This document shows positions 34,001-45,900 of a stretch of DNA of 64,000 bases, one piece after another. The translations under genes and the position numbers were made by a program. The stretch spans positions 1,266,016 to 1,330,015 of the forward strand of contig NC_037590.1 of NCBI RefSeq assembly GCF_003073045.1, read 5' to 3'. Within the stretch, counting starts at the first letter, position 1; each line of letters starts with the position of its first letter. This DNA is from Pomacea canaliculata (Eukaryota; Mollusca; Gastropoda; Architaenioglossa; Ampullariidae). A model generated the notes under the pieces. The model searched no databases. It was not told the origin of the DNA and worked only from the letters and a program-made list of their open reading frames with translations.

Positions 34001-34180
34001 ACAGGTGTCAGGTGTCAGACAGGTGAGTTCAGCATTTCGTGCACCTTGTGGACACCTGCATTCTGTAACTGCAACACCAGGACTCCCCCTTCCTTGTCAT
34101 CAGTCTCCGGCGACTGAGCATTTCACAAACTGAAGGCTGCATGTGAGGACTGATGGCTCACGTGACCTGCAGGTGAGATG
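25100..34180. other. Long gene-poor region
   Basis: I find no convincing coding exon. Contents: a GT/ACGTGT microsatellite at about 25427-25512; a 9-bp repeat (GGTTTGCCA, four copies) at about 27488-27530; and a 35-bp minisatellite at 32437-32580, listed separately. The open frame at 28458-28979 has no family likeness or splice context. If the exon at 24917-25099 is real, its next exons or a large intron lie here. Confidence 0.5.
32437..32580 (+). repeat. 35-37 bp minisatellite with an E-box in each unit
   Basis: Four units of the type ACTGCACACGTGTGTGTG followed by TTTTGTGTTTGTGTTTC. Each unit carries a CACGTG palindrome, at 32440, 32477, 32512 and 32547, so the spacing is 37, 35 and 35 bp. 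Confidence 0.85.
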
Positions 34181-34185
34181 GCTGT

Positions 34186-34366
34186 TGTTGTGTTATTGGT
34201 TTGTGGGTATTAGAGGTGGCACTCATTAAACTGTCCAGTTAGAAAACACACAAGAGACAGCTTCATGTCGGCTCCCGCCCAAGTATATTTAAAACTCTTA
34301 ACCGGAACTAAACCTTTTACGGATTGTTCATTTTGGGAATAAGGCCAACACTTGCCTTATGTCACA
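34186..34366 (-). repeat. 3' LTR of the gypsy element
   Basis: 181 bp, downstream in the element's orientation. A purine run (AAAGAAAGGGAGA on the minus strand, 34379-34367) touches its inner edge and fits the polypurine tract that primes plus-strand synthesis. Confidence 0.93.
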
Positions 34367-34476
34367 TCTCCCTTTCTTTAAAATGGACATTGTTTCAATA
34401 TAACTTAATTAACATTAATTTTAATATTCTTGAATTTCCTATTCAAGTCTATGTGCGTTTGATTCGAGTCAATCAT

Positions 34477-36370
34477 TTACAAGTCAAGTCTCTGTGGGAT
34501 CTTGATGGTGCGACCACTCTTGGTCGTCTTGACAGGCTGGTCTGGAGGAGCGATGACTTTGGACGCTGGCAACTTCCTGGCTGCGGCTCCTGGACATGGC
34601 TCTGGATTGGCAACAGGAATGTCTGGATCATCTGAGTGTGTATCAGACAAGGGGTCGGGATCCTCTTCGGACTTTGGGTTTGTTGGAATAAGGGACGACA
34701 GAGTCTTTGGGATAGGTCTGGGATTCTCGGGATTGAGATCTCTGGGAATCAAGAGACGGCGGTTGCGTCGTTGGCGACCGTAGGGAGTCTCTACCTCGTA
34801 TGATCTGTTGGGCAGAGACTTGATGATTGTCCCTGGAGTCTGGGTTGGCTTCACCCAAACTGGCTGACCTGGTTCCAACTCAGCGGCTGGTCTGGCACGG
34901 TGTGCTCTGTCGAAGTTCTGTTTATGTTTCAACTTCTGCATCTCGTCTTTCTTATGAAAGTCCTTCCTTTCTTTTTCCTTTTTCTCGGAAAACTGAGATG
35001 GTATTGTGGGGACCATGGTGCGTAGTCTTCTCCCGAACAACAGTTCTGCTGGACTGAGACCTTGCTGAAGTGGCGTAGCGCGATATTGTGAGAATCGCTA
35101 AATAAGGATCATCTGCCTTCTTCAGGATTGATTTCACAGTTTGAACGGCGCGTTCGGCTTCGCCATTCGCTTGTGGATAGTACGGGCTGCTTGCTGTGTG
35201 AGTGAACTCGTACTGTTGAGCGAACGTTTGGAACTGCTTGCTGAGAACTGCGGGCCGTTGTCTGAGATGACGATTTGTGGAATTCCATGGCGGAAAATAT
35301 GCTCTTAACATGGTTGATGACTGTTTCCGCCGAAGTATTCTTCAGGTGTGCCAACTCAATATAACGTGAATAATAGTCCCACCACTAGTAAGTACTGTTC
35401 TTTTTTTCAGTTCAAAGATGTCCATGCCAACTTTCTGCCAAGGGAATGCTGGTGTGACAGAGGGAATGAGTGGCTCAGGGGGAATTGGCCTCTCCTTGAT
35501 GCAAATTGTGCACTTCTGTACCATGGACTCTATCTGCTTAGAAAGCTTTGGCCACCAAACGCTCTCTCTGGCCAAGGCACGACATTTTACGATGCCTTGA
35601 TGTCCAATGTGAAGTCTGTGGAGAATGTCTGTTCTCAGTACTTCAGGGATGATCAGTCTTGATCTGTAGAGAAGAAGTCCATCATGTTCTGCGACTTCTG
35701 AACGTTAGTCCAAAACGCTTTCAGTTCTTCATGTTCTGGACTAGAACGTGGCCATCCATTGTGGAGATAATACAGCACTGTCTTACAAACAGTATCTCTT
35801 GCAGTCTCGTTCTTGATTTCTTCGATGCGTTTTTCACTGGCTGGCAAGCTCTGAATCACTTGCTTGATGAAGATCTCTTCTTCTTCACTTCTCTCATCTT
35901 TCTGAGTGTTTCTTACTGGGGCTCGTGAGAGTGTGTCAGCAGTCACGAGATTCTTGCCTTTTGTGTAGACATGTTGTACTTGACCTCATCAGGCGCATCC
36001 GGAATCTCTGAATTCTCGGAGGTAGATCTTCTAGGTTCTTTGTTTTCAGTAGAGCCAATAATGGCTTGTGGTCAGTTTCGATTGTCAGATCACGAAGTCC
36101 TGTGATGTAGTCACAGAACTTTTCACACGCCCAAGTCACTGCGAGTGCTTCACGCTCAACTTGCGCGTACCTGCGCTCAGTTTCCGTCATACTTCTTGAT
36201 GCGTAGAAAACTGGCTTGAGGTGACCATCTGACTGTTTCTGAACTAATACTGCACCGAGACCGAAAGATGAAGCATCTGTTGAGACGACGGTCGTTTTGT
36301 CAGTACCATAGTGTGCCAACACTGGAGCTTCAGTCAGCTGTTTCTTAATCTTCTCAAACGAGGTTTCTTG
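34477..36370 (-). pseudogene. Gypsy RNase H and integrase, frameshifted
   Basis: RNase H begins near 36358 with VSTDASSFGLGAVL, then ERRYAQVEREALAVTWA and TIETDHKPLLALL, which supply the catalytic Asp/Glu residues. A small AC insertion near 35970 shifts the frame before TADTLSRAPV. Integrase follows: WWPKLSKQIESMVQKC (zinc-binding), FPWQKVGMDIFEL (first core Asp), an extra base near 35380 before the next segment, [16 protein letters not shown], then [19 protein letters not shown] with the third acidic residue. The C-terminal part ([10 protein letters not shown] onward, with WVKP and SYEV) runs to a stop at 34477 and is long and Pro-rich. At least four frame changes mean that no functional pol is made. 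Confidence 0.88.
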
Positions 36371-37461
36371 AGCAGTGTAGAGACATTCTTGTATGTCAGT
36401 TTTGCCTTGAACATGCCTTCCACAGCTATCTCAACACGACCTGGACCATACAGTTTCTTGCGCACTTTCTGTAGTGGTCGCTTGGCTGCTGGAACTGCTG
36501 TCTGAGGTACGACGGTAACATCAGCTCCGGTGTCAAGCTTAAATACAATCTCTGTGTCTTCCATCAGGAGACTGACTTTCCAAGGATCTGTTGTCACACT
36601 GCCCACAATCATACCCATGTAAGCTTCTTCGTCTTCTTCTTCCTCTTCCACTGTGTGAATCGTAGAAGAACCTGAAGAGCGACAGACTGCAGCGTAGTGA
36701 CCAATCTTGGAACATTTTCTGCATTTAGCGTTCTTTGCAGGACAACCATCTCTGTTGTGGGAACCTTTTCCGCATCGAGAGCATGGCTTAGTCTCTGGTT
36801 TTCCCCGAAGACCTGGCTTCGTACCGCAACGAACTTTTCGCTGACCTTTCTGAATCTTGTTGATGGTTTTCTCAACTGTATTCTCGCTGTTGCTTGCCAA
36901 CATCGAGTGTGCTTGAGTCTTGGACGTCTCATGAGCTCTGCAAATTTCTATTGCTTCTGGAAGCTTGAGTGTTTTCTTCTGCAACAATTTTTCACGCATA
37001 GTGTCATCTTGAACACCGATCACAAGTCTGTCACGAATCATGCGGTCAACATCCTTGAAATCACATGATTTTGCTAACTTGCGTAAAGCTGTGACATAAG
37101 TATCAACTGACTCATCCTTGTTTTGGTTTCGGCTATGAAACTTGTAGCTCTCATACACTTCATGTGTGCTACCCAAACAAAAGTCGTTGAACTTGTCGAT
37201 GACAGTCTCAATATCTTTGTTGTTCTCCCCTTCTGCAAAGGATAATCCTTCGTAGATTTCTTGTGCGTCCTCACCAATGCAAGCTAATAGAACTGCACAA
37301 CGATAAGCTGAATCTTCTTTATCAAGGCGCGTAGCTACCTCATAGTTCTGCCACTGACGAAGAAATTTTTTCCAATTTACTTCAATGTTAGAAGACAAAT
37401 CCAGCTTCGAGGGAACCGGAACGTTTGCAGTGAAGTGTTTTCTCTGATGTGTCTCCGCCAT
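36334..37461 (-). pseudogene. Gypsy gag-protease, fused to shifted sequence by deletion of the RT region
   Basis: The ATG at 37461 starts MAETHQRKHFTANV. A gag-like helical domain follows, then two CX2CX4HX4C zinc knuckles (CSRCGKGSHNRDGC and CRKCSKIGHYAAVC). After an acidic linker comes an aspartic protease with FKLDTGADVTVVP. The frame then passes through NVSTLLKK and ends at 36334. That tail is RNase H-side sequence read out of frame: in another frame the same bases encode AQETSFEKIKKQLTEAPVLA. So a large deletion joins the protease directly to the segment that normally follows the reverse transcriptase. The gag part itself is uninterrupted. Confidence 0.88.
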
Positions 37462-37583
37462 CTTGCGAGAAATGTCACTTTGCGAACGTACGACGCAATA
37501 TTTCAAAATGAGAAAAACGTGCCCACCTGAAAGTTTCTGGAGAAATCACACAGCTAGCACTTTGCTGCACACTTCTGACACCA

Positions 37584-37764
37584 TGTTGTGTTATTGGTTT
37601 GTGGGTATTAGAGGTGGCACTCATTAAACTGTCCAGTTAGAAAACACACAAGAGACAGCTTCATGTCGGCTCCCGCCCAAGTATATTTAAATCTCTTAAC
37701 CGGAACTAAACCTTTTACAGATTGTTCATTTTAGGAATAAGGCCAACACTTGCCTTATGTCACA
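37584..37764 (-). repeat. 5' LTR of the gypsy element
   Basis: 181 bp, upstream in the element's minus-strand orientation. It is followed directly by the probable primer-binding site (37583-37566), which begins TGGTGTCAGAAGTG as expected for pairing with a tRNA CCA end. I do not name the tRNA. Confidence 0.93.
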
Positions 37765-37769
37765 GCTGT

Positions 37770-38640
37770 TACCTGAAGTTTACAGTTCCAGATAAACGTT
37801 TGAGTTTGGTGTGTGAGAGAGAGAACAGGATATAGTCAACCACAAGCTCATACGTCCTTAAACACATTGACAATAGTCAGCCAACATCAGGAACATGGGA
37901 ATATGTGCTTGTCACAATGGACACGGTTGAGTAGCAGCAGCACCACCAGCGGCTGGAACAACAGCAACAACAACAACAACAGCAACAACAACAACAGCGT
38001 AGAGAGATCAGCTAAGCAGACCTAACATTTCTCTTGCAAGAGGCCTGAACACGGTCTGCACATCATCCGTCACATTACAAAGGAAAGCGAGGTTAACCGC
38101 CAGCATCTCACCCTAACCCCGAGTCAGACACACCGGAGGCAGGGCGGAAGGCCCGGGGTAGTGACGCTGGGAAGAGAGCAGGCGCGTGTCAGGAGGAATG
38201 GCGACAAGAGGAATGAGTATTGATTCCTCATTCGTCAAGACGACCGACATAAGTACACAAGAAAGACCACTCACACGGACACCAGCACGCGCGCGCCACA
38301 CTCACCAGGGGCAGACAACTGCTAATGAGGCCTCAGCGAGTAAACAAAGTAAACACTCACTCACCCCACACAAAGCTTACCCACCATGCTCTGCACGGTC
38401 GCCTCGCCCTCCATCATCTACACACGTCGGCTGCTGAGTACAGACAGAGGAGCAACTTGGTGGCCGAGTGGTCGTCTGCTGATGTGATTAGGACACTACG
38501 GACAGAGAGACAGAGAGAGAGACAGAGACGTTTTCCGGACGCTGGCAGCGCACTTGTCAGCGAGCTTCCGTCTGAAACAATGCGCTGTGTTGGACACACC
38601 ACCTTCTGGCAGCTGTACATCCAGCTGTCATCCTGTCTGT
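37770..38640. other. Intergenic region 3' of the gypsy element
   Basis: Nothing coding is supported. A CAA-type microsatellite lies at about 37960-37998. The sequence becomes more CpG-rich towards 38.3 kb. Confidence 0.45.
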
Positions 38641-38646
38641 GAACCA

Positions 38647-38812
38647 CAGCATAGCGTGACGTCACAGTGCTAGTTTGCATCGTCCTCTCTATGAACAACT
38701 GCATAGTGTGACGTCATAGTGTTAGCTTGCTTTGTCCTCTGTGAACCACTGCATAGTGTGACGTCACAGAGCTAGTTTGCATCGTCCCCTCTATGAACAC
38801 CAGTATGATCAC
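38647..38812 (+). promoter_or_regulatory. Tandem 50-52 bp repeat carrying three CRE palindromes
   Basis: Three units of the form GCATAGTGTGACGTCA, then TAGTTTGCATCGTCC and TCTATGAAC. Each contains the full 8-bp cAMP-response palindrome TGACGTCA, at 38657-38664, 38709-38716 and 38759-38766. The palindrome is identical in all three although the flanks have drifted. No gene is visible next to it, so a regulatory role is inference. Confidence 0.6.
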
Positions 38813-41031
38813 CGGACTGCCACGGTTGGCTGTAAGGTGACGCTACCTGCAATGACTAAAGTGGAAGGTGACGGAAACGTCACACGTATGAACCAGGGTA
38901 CCTACGCTAGCAGCGCTCATTGACCGTGATCATTGAGGTGTGAATCGTAACGGATAATTAATTCACGGATGTATTCTGGGGGCTGAAATGTACGGGTTAG
39001 ATTAACATGATCTCTAAAACAAACAAACAAATAAACAATACCAAAAAACCGCAAACCGTTCAGGCTGGTCTGTAATGTCTGACACTTAAGCCTCCCCCTC
39101 TCCTGGCAAAGCGGATTGTTCTCAAAAACATCAAAGTGTGACACGTGGCTGAGGGGGACAGCGAGGAATGATGGAGACAAGTCCCAGGACACAGGAGTGA
39201 GTGGCAGCCCACAGCCCACAGCCGTCCTCCTGATTGCGGCTCGTGGAGAGATGGATGGCATCCGCCGCCGGCAACACTCCCTCCCTTCTTCCTCCCTCAT
39301 CACCACCACCTGTTCCCCCTCCCTTCATCTCACTCTCTGATTTGCTGCTCGTTAACTTTTTACATTTTACCTCTTAACCCATCCTTGATTACCAGGTGGG
39401 TGCATCGGGAAGCGATCTCTCCGCGCCTTGATTACAGGCTGCCGCCCTGTGGAGTCATCTCGTCACCGCCACCCCTTCATCTCCACCCCGACAGTGCGCT
39501 GACCCCCTCTACCGTCTTAGCCAGTGAATATATCTCTGTGTAACCATTGTCTGTCTGTACAAGCAGTGTGTCAGTCTGCATGTAACAAGCAGTGTGTCAG
39601 TCTGCATGTAACAACTGTACAAGCAGTGTGTCAGTCTGCATGTAACAAGCAGTGTGTCAGTCTGCCTGTCTACAGTGATTGTCACACGCACTTGTCGGCA
39701 GGACTTGAACCCTCGTCGTCAGCCTCAGCAGCTGCTGGACCCCACACATCGCCGGCGGCTATCGACCTGCCACAACACCGTTTGTTCGAGAACAATCTGA
39801 AGCGCTTGGTCAACGATGCAGCATTAAGACCGAGATAATGTAATTCATCGTTTTCAATTTTCTATTCTTCATCCCACAAGCTGTTGGTGCGAGTGGCTGA
39901 GTGGCTGAGTGGGGAGGGGCCTTGAAGTGAACTCAGCTTCGTCTTGTCATCACACAAGCAGTTCGCCCTCCTTGACATGCGGCACGTGGACGTCCTGGCT
40001 CCGAAACCAAAGAAAATCGTTACAACATCGTTTTGTGATGTCACTTCACAAATTTCAGGAGGGAGCACAAAAATACAAAGTTGGTGTGGTTACATTCTCT
40101 CCTCTCTCCAATCAGTTCACCCGGTTCTAGTCGCATCTCAGTCCCAACCTCACCACAAGAAATTCCATTCTAGTGTAATTATGATCTACGGTCTAACAGT
40201 CTAACTTCTATTTCAAAGCATGAACTGTTATATTATATATATTCGCCAATATTTTCTCTTCCCTTCTGGAATCCTCTCGTCACATGGTGCGCACTCATCA
40301 AGAAACAAAGAAGCGGGGATGACTAGTAGTCAGCAGCTGTCATCAAGTCATGACGATCGTCATGTGAACAGCTCACAGATATGTTGACATAGATGGCGTG
40401 CATGTTCATGGTCATGACAAGTCGCGGCAGTCATGCTGTGAGTGGCTCACCAGGCAACACCCTGCTGCACTCGCGCATCCTTATCGCCGACAACAGCCAA
40501 TGATGCACGTGCACCGCACTCGGCGACCGAATCACAGGTCAACTGCATTTGTTTCCGGGGTCAAGAGGACATGCACTTTCTTCACGGCTGGAGCTTGTTT
40601 ATTGAACAGTGTAGAAAACTGAGGCAGATAAACGAGAAACACGGACAAAATGAGGTTAAAGTACGGCAGCACGGGCAGATCATAAAACGGTTTCCACAAA
40701 GACAGGACAGGAGGATGGGCTGGTGAGACGACGATGACGTAGCGGCAATGAACGCCGTTAACAGCTTGGCAACGAATGAGAGGATCGCGTGAATGACGGA
40801 GAAGGAGGTGAGGATGGTACTGATGTTTTTTGTGGGGTAGTAGTAATGCTGACAATCATCTGATAGCGCGAGCACACACACAAACACACAAACACACGCA
40901 CGCTGGTGCCAAGGTTACTACAGCAACACGATGTTGAAGACGCTGTGCCGTGTGACGTAGCCAGTCATGTGACGTGCTCCTGTCACTCAGCACGAGCTCC
41001 GAGGGTCGTCATCCACATCCTCCCAACATCG
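38813..41031. other. Intergenic region
   Basis: No gene is supported. It holds the 60-bp period repeat at 39552-39670, listed separately. A perfect tRNA B-box-like motif (GGTTCAAGTCC, minus strand, near 39700) has no cloverleaf around it. Confidence 0.45.
39552..39670 (+). repeat. 60-bp tandem repeat with an inner 26-bp subunit
   Basis: Two exact 60-bp copies made from CAAGCAGTGTGTCAGTCTGC and ATGTAA segments, so four copies of the inner subunit are present. Confidence 0.9.
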
Positions 41032-41182
41032 GACAGCTGGTGTAGAGTGGTGTAGAGTGGACAGCTGGTGTAGAGTGGTGTAGAGTGGACAGCTGGTGTA
41101 GAGTGGTGTAGAGTGGACAGCTGGTGTAGAGTGGTGTAGAGTGGACAGCTGGTGTAGAGTGGTGTAGAGTGGACAGCTGGTG
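41032..41182 (+). repeat. 28-bp minisatellite, five perfect units
   Basis: The unit is GACAGCTGG followed by two TGTAGAGTGG-like decamers. There are five identical units (41032-41171) and a partial sixth. Each unit contains CAGCTG. There are no spacers, so this is not a CRISPR-like array. Confidence 0.95.
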
Positions 41183-42575
41183 CACGGCAAGAGCTGCCTC
41201 CCCGCCCTGAGGCGCGCGCCGAGAGATTGATTGTCTGTCGTGATGGCGTCTGGTGCCAGCTGATCTCTCCTCCACAGATAATCCCACGTGGCTGCCGATG
41301 CCAGCGCCACAGGGCGTCACACACTCCCCGAAAGTACAACCTCTGTGGATGACAAACTCCAGTTCCTCACATCTGTGTTGCCGCCACAGCCCAACATCCG
41401 GGGTCTCTCCGCCGAGACGGCGCGTCACTGGTGAGAAGGAACTGGTTCACAGCTGTGACGTAGTGCATGCATGCTGTCAGCTGTGTCCAGGCACCTCGGT
41501 GTGACGCCTTCGGTGGGTTGGGTCACCCCGGGTGAATGGGTTAAAGAGAGAATAAAGAAGAGGAGGAAGACGAGTAGAAAGGAGAGAAATTCACTTTTTA
41601 AACTGTAGTTCTGGAAACGTATTGGTCCACGTCAGATGATCGGGGGGTTACAGACGCGTCACTAGACCTCAGGTGGGGGTGAGCACCAAGCGGCCAGCAG
41701 GTGTAATACACCTGTACCCTCCCCCCATCCTTCCGAGCGGCCGACCGATAGTTGCGAGGTATAAAACAAACTCTGTAATAGATTTGTTTCTTTTGACACG
41801 AGCTTTTCTTTCTTTCTCCCCCGAGTCGTGGCCTCGTGTACAGCCTGACAGTCACGTCCCCCACGAGGCTCCCCCAACCTCGTGTGACGCACCGCACGCA
41901 CAGCAAACTCGCGCTGACGCCTTCCTTGACGTGCGTCACGTGACCTGCAGCGCGGCACCGAGAACAACTGCGATGATTGGTGTAAACTTTGTCTGCACGT
42001 CTCACGACACGTCACACGCCTACCGGCCATTACGTCACAGTCGCGGTGTGTCCACGTCACTGTACGTCACACTCCTTTGTATGTCACCGCCTGCTGGATG
42101 TCGTGTTCCTGGAGCCCACGTCCTGCGTCTCCGCCATTAGCGGGGGGACCGGGAGGTTGGGAAAGAAAAAGCTCGGATGAATTGGACGCACCCCTCGAGT
42201 CGCCCCCCTCCACCCAGCCACTGATTGTGCATTAGCTCCCCCACCCTCCCCACCACCCTCCCCACTCCACCCTGGCCCTCCTAACTGTGCATTAGCTACT
42301 GCCCCCCACACCCCACACCCCCACCCCCGCTCAACGGCCGCTCCAATTTCTCAAATGGACACGTGAGCTCAATACGACGCGTCTTGTCGATTGAATGCAG
42401 CTTCCACGCTCGTCCTGCCACCCGTCCGTCCAGCCGGTACAGTCGGCATGCCTGAACCTTAAAATTAGAGAACACTTAAGCTGCATTAAGGAGCCGGTAG
42501 AGGGCGCTGTAGTCAACCACAATGCACTGCGGCCGTCTCTACAGGAGTGTGCTCATCCTTCTTCATTCGGCACGT
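41183..42575. other. CpG-rich, gene-less region
   Basis: The sequence at 41.2-42.4 kb is richer in G+C and CpG than its surroundings. It contains a cluster of ACGTCAC/CACGTG motifs between 41930 and 42075. Several open frames in different frames are an effect of GC content; none has a family match or splice context. It could be a promoter CpG region of a gene I cannot see. Confidence 0.4.
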
Positions 42576-42936
42576 GTGAGTGATAGTGGTGGTGATGTGG
42601 TGTGTGATATGGGTGTGATGTGTGTGATGTGTGTATGTATGTGTGATGTGTGTGATGTGTGTATGTGTGTGTGATGTTTGTGTGATAGTGGTGGTGATGT
42701 GGTGTGTGTGATGTGTGTGATATGTGTGTGTGATGTGTGCGTGTGATGTTTGTGTGATAGTGGTGGTGATGTGGTGTGTGATATGTGTGTGATGTGTGTG
42801 TGATGTGTGTGATGTTGTGTGTGATATGTTTGCGTGTGTGTGTGATGTTTGTGTCATGTTTGTTTGTGTGTGATAGTGGTGGTGATGTGTGTGCGCCTGA
42901 TGTGCGTGTGATATATATATATGTGCGTGCGTGATG
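42576..42936 (+). repeat. Degenerate GT/GTGATG minisatellite
   Basis: A mixture of TGTGTGATG units with the recurring block GTGATAGTGGTGGTGATGTG, which appears four times, at about 42578, 42682, 42756 and 42870. Confidence 0.9.
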
Positions 42937-45900
42937 AGTGTTTGTCTATCCAGTGGCCCTCGTCAAAGCACTAACGAAGGCGACATCATAGCCAGCGAGT
43001 CGGCCCCATGAACAGAAGAAATGAAAGCTGCCCAAGACGAGATGTGAACCCAGGAAAGGCAATCATCAAAGTCTTGGTAACAAGTGTTTCACAATTGCTT
43101 CACAGACTCAGGCACAGTCAAGCACTTCCGGTAGCAATGGCTGCCACAAGCTGTAAGACACAAACACAAACTAATAAGACAAGGCTCGAACTGCCATCCA
43201 CCAGTCACAGACAAGCCACCCACCGTGAGTGTGTCAACCATTTCATGTCTCATCAAGAGTCAGGCCAATGCCGACTATCAACCAGGAGGGTCTGTCCACA
43301 GAATGAATGAACTTCAGACATCTGGTGAATGAGAAGAGACCTCAAACAGCATCATTTTCAACCAAACAACCAGTCAACTAACAACTAAAAGACTAAGCAA
43401 CCAAACAGATGGAGAGAAGGAGGAATTATTTCTGGGAGAGCAAGACTCAGCCACCAACTTGTCTCCAGGTCCGCGGTCAAACCAACTCCGACTTCAATGC
43501 TACAGTGAGTGGCTCAGTGGAGCTAGACAACATGAACCTGTTTGAAAACTGACAAAAGAAGGCTTTGGGATAATTTGTGGCGAGGTTTGGGGGCTGAGAT
43601 GTTTATCCCACAATATTCTATGACAGTACTTTAGTCACACCTTGTGTATGTGTCCGCCACCACGGTCCTACCTCGCAGTTCGCATGTTTCACACACAAAG
43701 GTCGGTTGGGAGGGAGGTAGCCCCCGTTGCCCCTCTCCACCACACATGCCAGGTGGGTTCCATCCTGTTTGTAAGAAGAATTAATTACTGACTCCCCGCG
43801 GAGTTCAGAGTTATCATCTACACTTTAAAAGTTTCCTCACCAAAGCTTCATTAACTTCAAGCTCAGTAATGTTCTTAATGGCTTCCTTGCCAAAGTCCAT
43901 TAGGTTCAAGTTTGTCATTTACCTGTAAGGTATATTTTATTAAAGTCAGACCAAACTGTTTGATGTAGTTTTTGTGAATGTTTCTAGCACAGGAAAGTTC
44001 TAGAGACATCAGGTTTGGCTGGAACCATCCTCTGGAGCTTTACATCCACAATAACATTATATTCCTGTTGTCCTCAGCATTACTTTCATATTGCAACAAT
44101 ATTTCTGTCTTTGGTTTTTAATGATCTTTGTCAAACTTGAACATTTTATCAGTTTTTTTGTTTTGTTGTGTGTGGTTTTTTAAGTGTTCTTTTTTAATTT
44201 TTTTTTTTTCGTCGACATCATCTTTACACAGCCTTCGTGGGAATCCGTCGGAAGTTATCAAAGTGTCTGTTGTTTACTGACGTGGTTTACCAAGTGATTG
44301 TAGGAATATTTTGTAAACTTGTCATCAGAAGTTGTTTACATAGTGTCTGGGTGACACCATGGAAAATGAGGTTTGGATCGTTTCCTAAAATCCAGGTGAG
44401 AATTAAGATAGATTGTTACTGTTGAACGAAAGGTTGTCGTTCCCGCACGCGCAAGAATGGAGACAAAGGAAGGAAGGAAGGTGCTAACAGACTTAACCGC
44501 CAAGAGAGAAAGAAGCGACCTCGGCCTTGTTTCACCTGTTGAGCGTCGGCAGACTTTAAACACCTGGCGAGCGTCTGAGTGCTTCTCACACCTGGTCAGC
44601 GACTACGACTTGCTTTCGTTCTGTTTGCCACGTAAGCACCTGTCACTGCGAGTACCGCCGTGTGTTTGCGGATACAGAGCATGGAGAACACCTGTGTATT
44701 TAGTGGAGGAGAGAGAGAGGGAGGGCAAGTCTCTGTAGGAATGTACACAACACCCATCGTCTCCAGTCGTCATCAGCCTTACATCAAGAAATAACGGGAC
44801 GACTGGCTGCTGAGATGTTTGTCATTAATTACAGCTACACACCATCAGAACACTTCCACTGACCCTTCAGTTGTCTACGAGAGCTACAACCTGACGATGC
44901 CACGCGCTGGAATCGGAGGGCTACAGAGGGTGCGACTGGGGCAACCGCCGACACGTGCTGTCAGGCTATAAGGCTAAATCACGCGCGCACACACACATAC
45001 ACATCCTCACCTTTGGCATGGAGCACTGATGGTGTACGTGTTGGTAGCTGCGGGCGGAGAGCGTGCGACGTGTCTGAGCGACTGCAGCAACATCCGCGAT
45101 GTTTTCCTCCGCTGCATCCCACGGAAGGCCACTGCGCATGCGCAGCCGACAGCACGCGCTTCCATCGACTGTTGGCGCCGAGCGCACGACGACTGAGCGC
45201 GTGGAGAGGCTGGAGCAGCATCCCCCACAAACTTTTTTTTCTGAATCAAAGTTTCGCATTTCCTACCAGATGCTCCGGCGCGTGCAGGTACACAAACCTC
45301 TGGCACCTTGTCGGGGTCAAAGGGCACACAGGTCGCCGTGCAGCCTTTGGTGACACGACACAGGTGAGGACTGAGTTACACGGGGGATAACATGTCAGAC
45401 ATGGAGTGACGTCTGCTAGGGGGTTGTGTGTGAAAGTCAGTGTCAGTGCACGTGCACGAGAGAGAGAAGCGGAAATAAAGCTGAGAAGACAAACTTGACA
45501 GGAGGGCTGAGGTGTGGACGAGATGGGATGGAAGTGAGAATGGAATGAGAGACTGGGCAGAATGAGACACACACACGTACACGTACACACACACACGCAG
45601 ACCATTTTGAAAGTGTCATCTTGTCCACAGTGAGTTCTAGTTTAAAAATGGCGGCTTTACCACTCCGTGACACGGTGGACCACTCTGCACACAGCTCTGC
45701 ACTCAACAAGGGAGACCAGCGAGGACAGCAGCAGCAGTGGTTATCTGTACTTGTGTAGATAACAGTCGTCTGCAAGATTTCTGTTGTCATCAGGTCAGCA
45801 CGGGATTATATTAAACGCTAGCTCCAGCTCCTCTAACAATGCTTTCTAACAAAATACAATAGAATAACCAGTTGTAGACCTAAAATAACATTGGAAGCGT

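Larger units (their letters stand above)
34181..37769 (-). mobile_element. Ty3/gypsy LTR retrotransposon, internally deleted, with intact LTRs and TSD
   Basis: Two 181-bp direct terminal repeats (34186-34366 and 37584-37764) begin TGTTGTG and end TCACA as printed, which is TG...CA on either strand. They differ at about three positions (1.7%), indicating a recent insertion. They are flanked by the 5-bp target duplication GCTGT (34181-34185 and 37765-37769). Read on the minus strand, the order is LTR, primer-binding site, gag-protease, RNase H, integrase, polypurine tract, LTR. The protease-RNaseH-integrase order is Ty3/gypsy type. The reverse transcriptase is missing, and several frameshifts break pol. 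There is no envelope gene. Confidence 0.95.

Noticed and set aside
39695..39780. Possible tRNA (GGTTCAAGTCC on the minus strand)
   Set aside because: The T stem does not pair and no A box lies at the right distance.
41032..41182. CRISPR-like array
   Set aside because: The 28-bp units are contiguous, with no spacers, and the genome is eukaryotic.
42513..42857. His/Thr-rich minus-strand frame
   Set aside because: Composition artefact of the GTGATG minisatellite.
43505..43560. A-box match TGGCTCAGTGG on the plus strand
   Set aside because: No acceptable B box within 80 bases.
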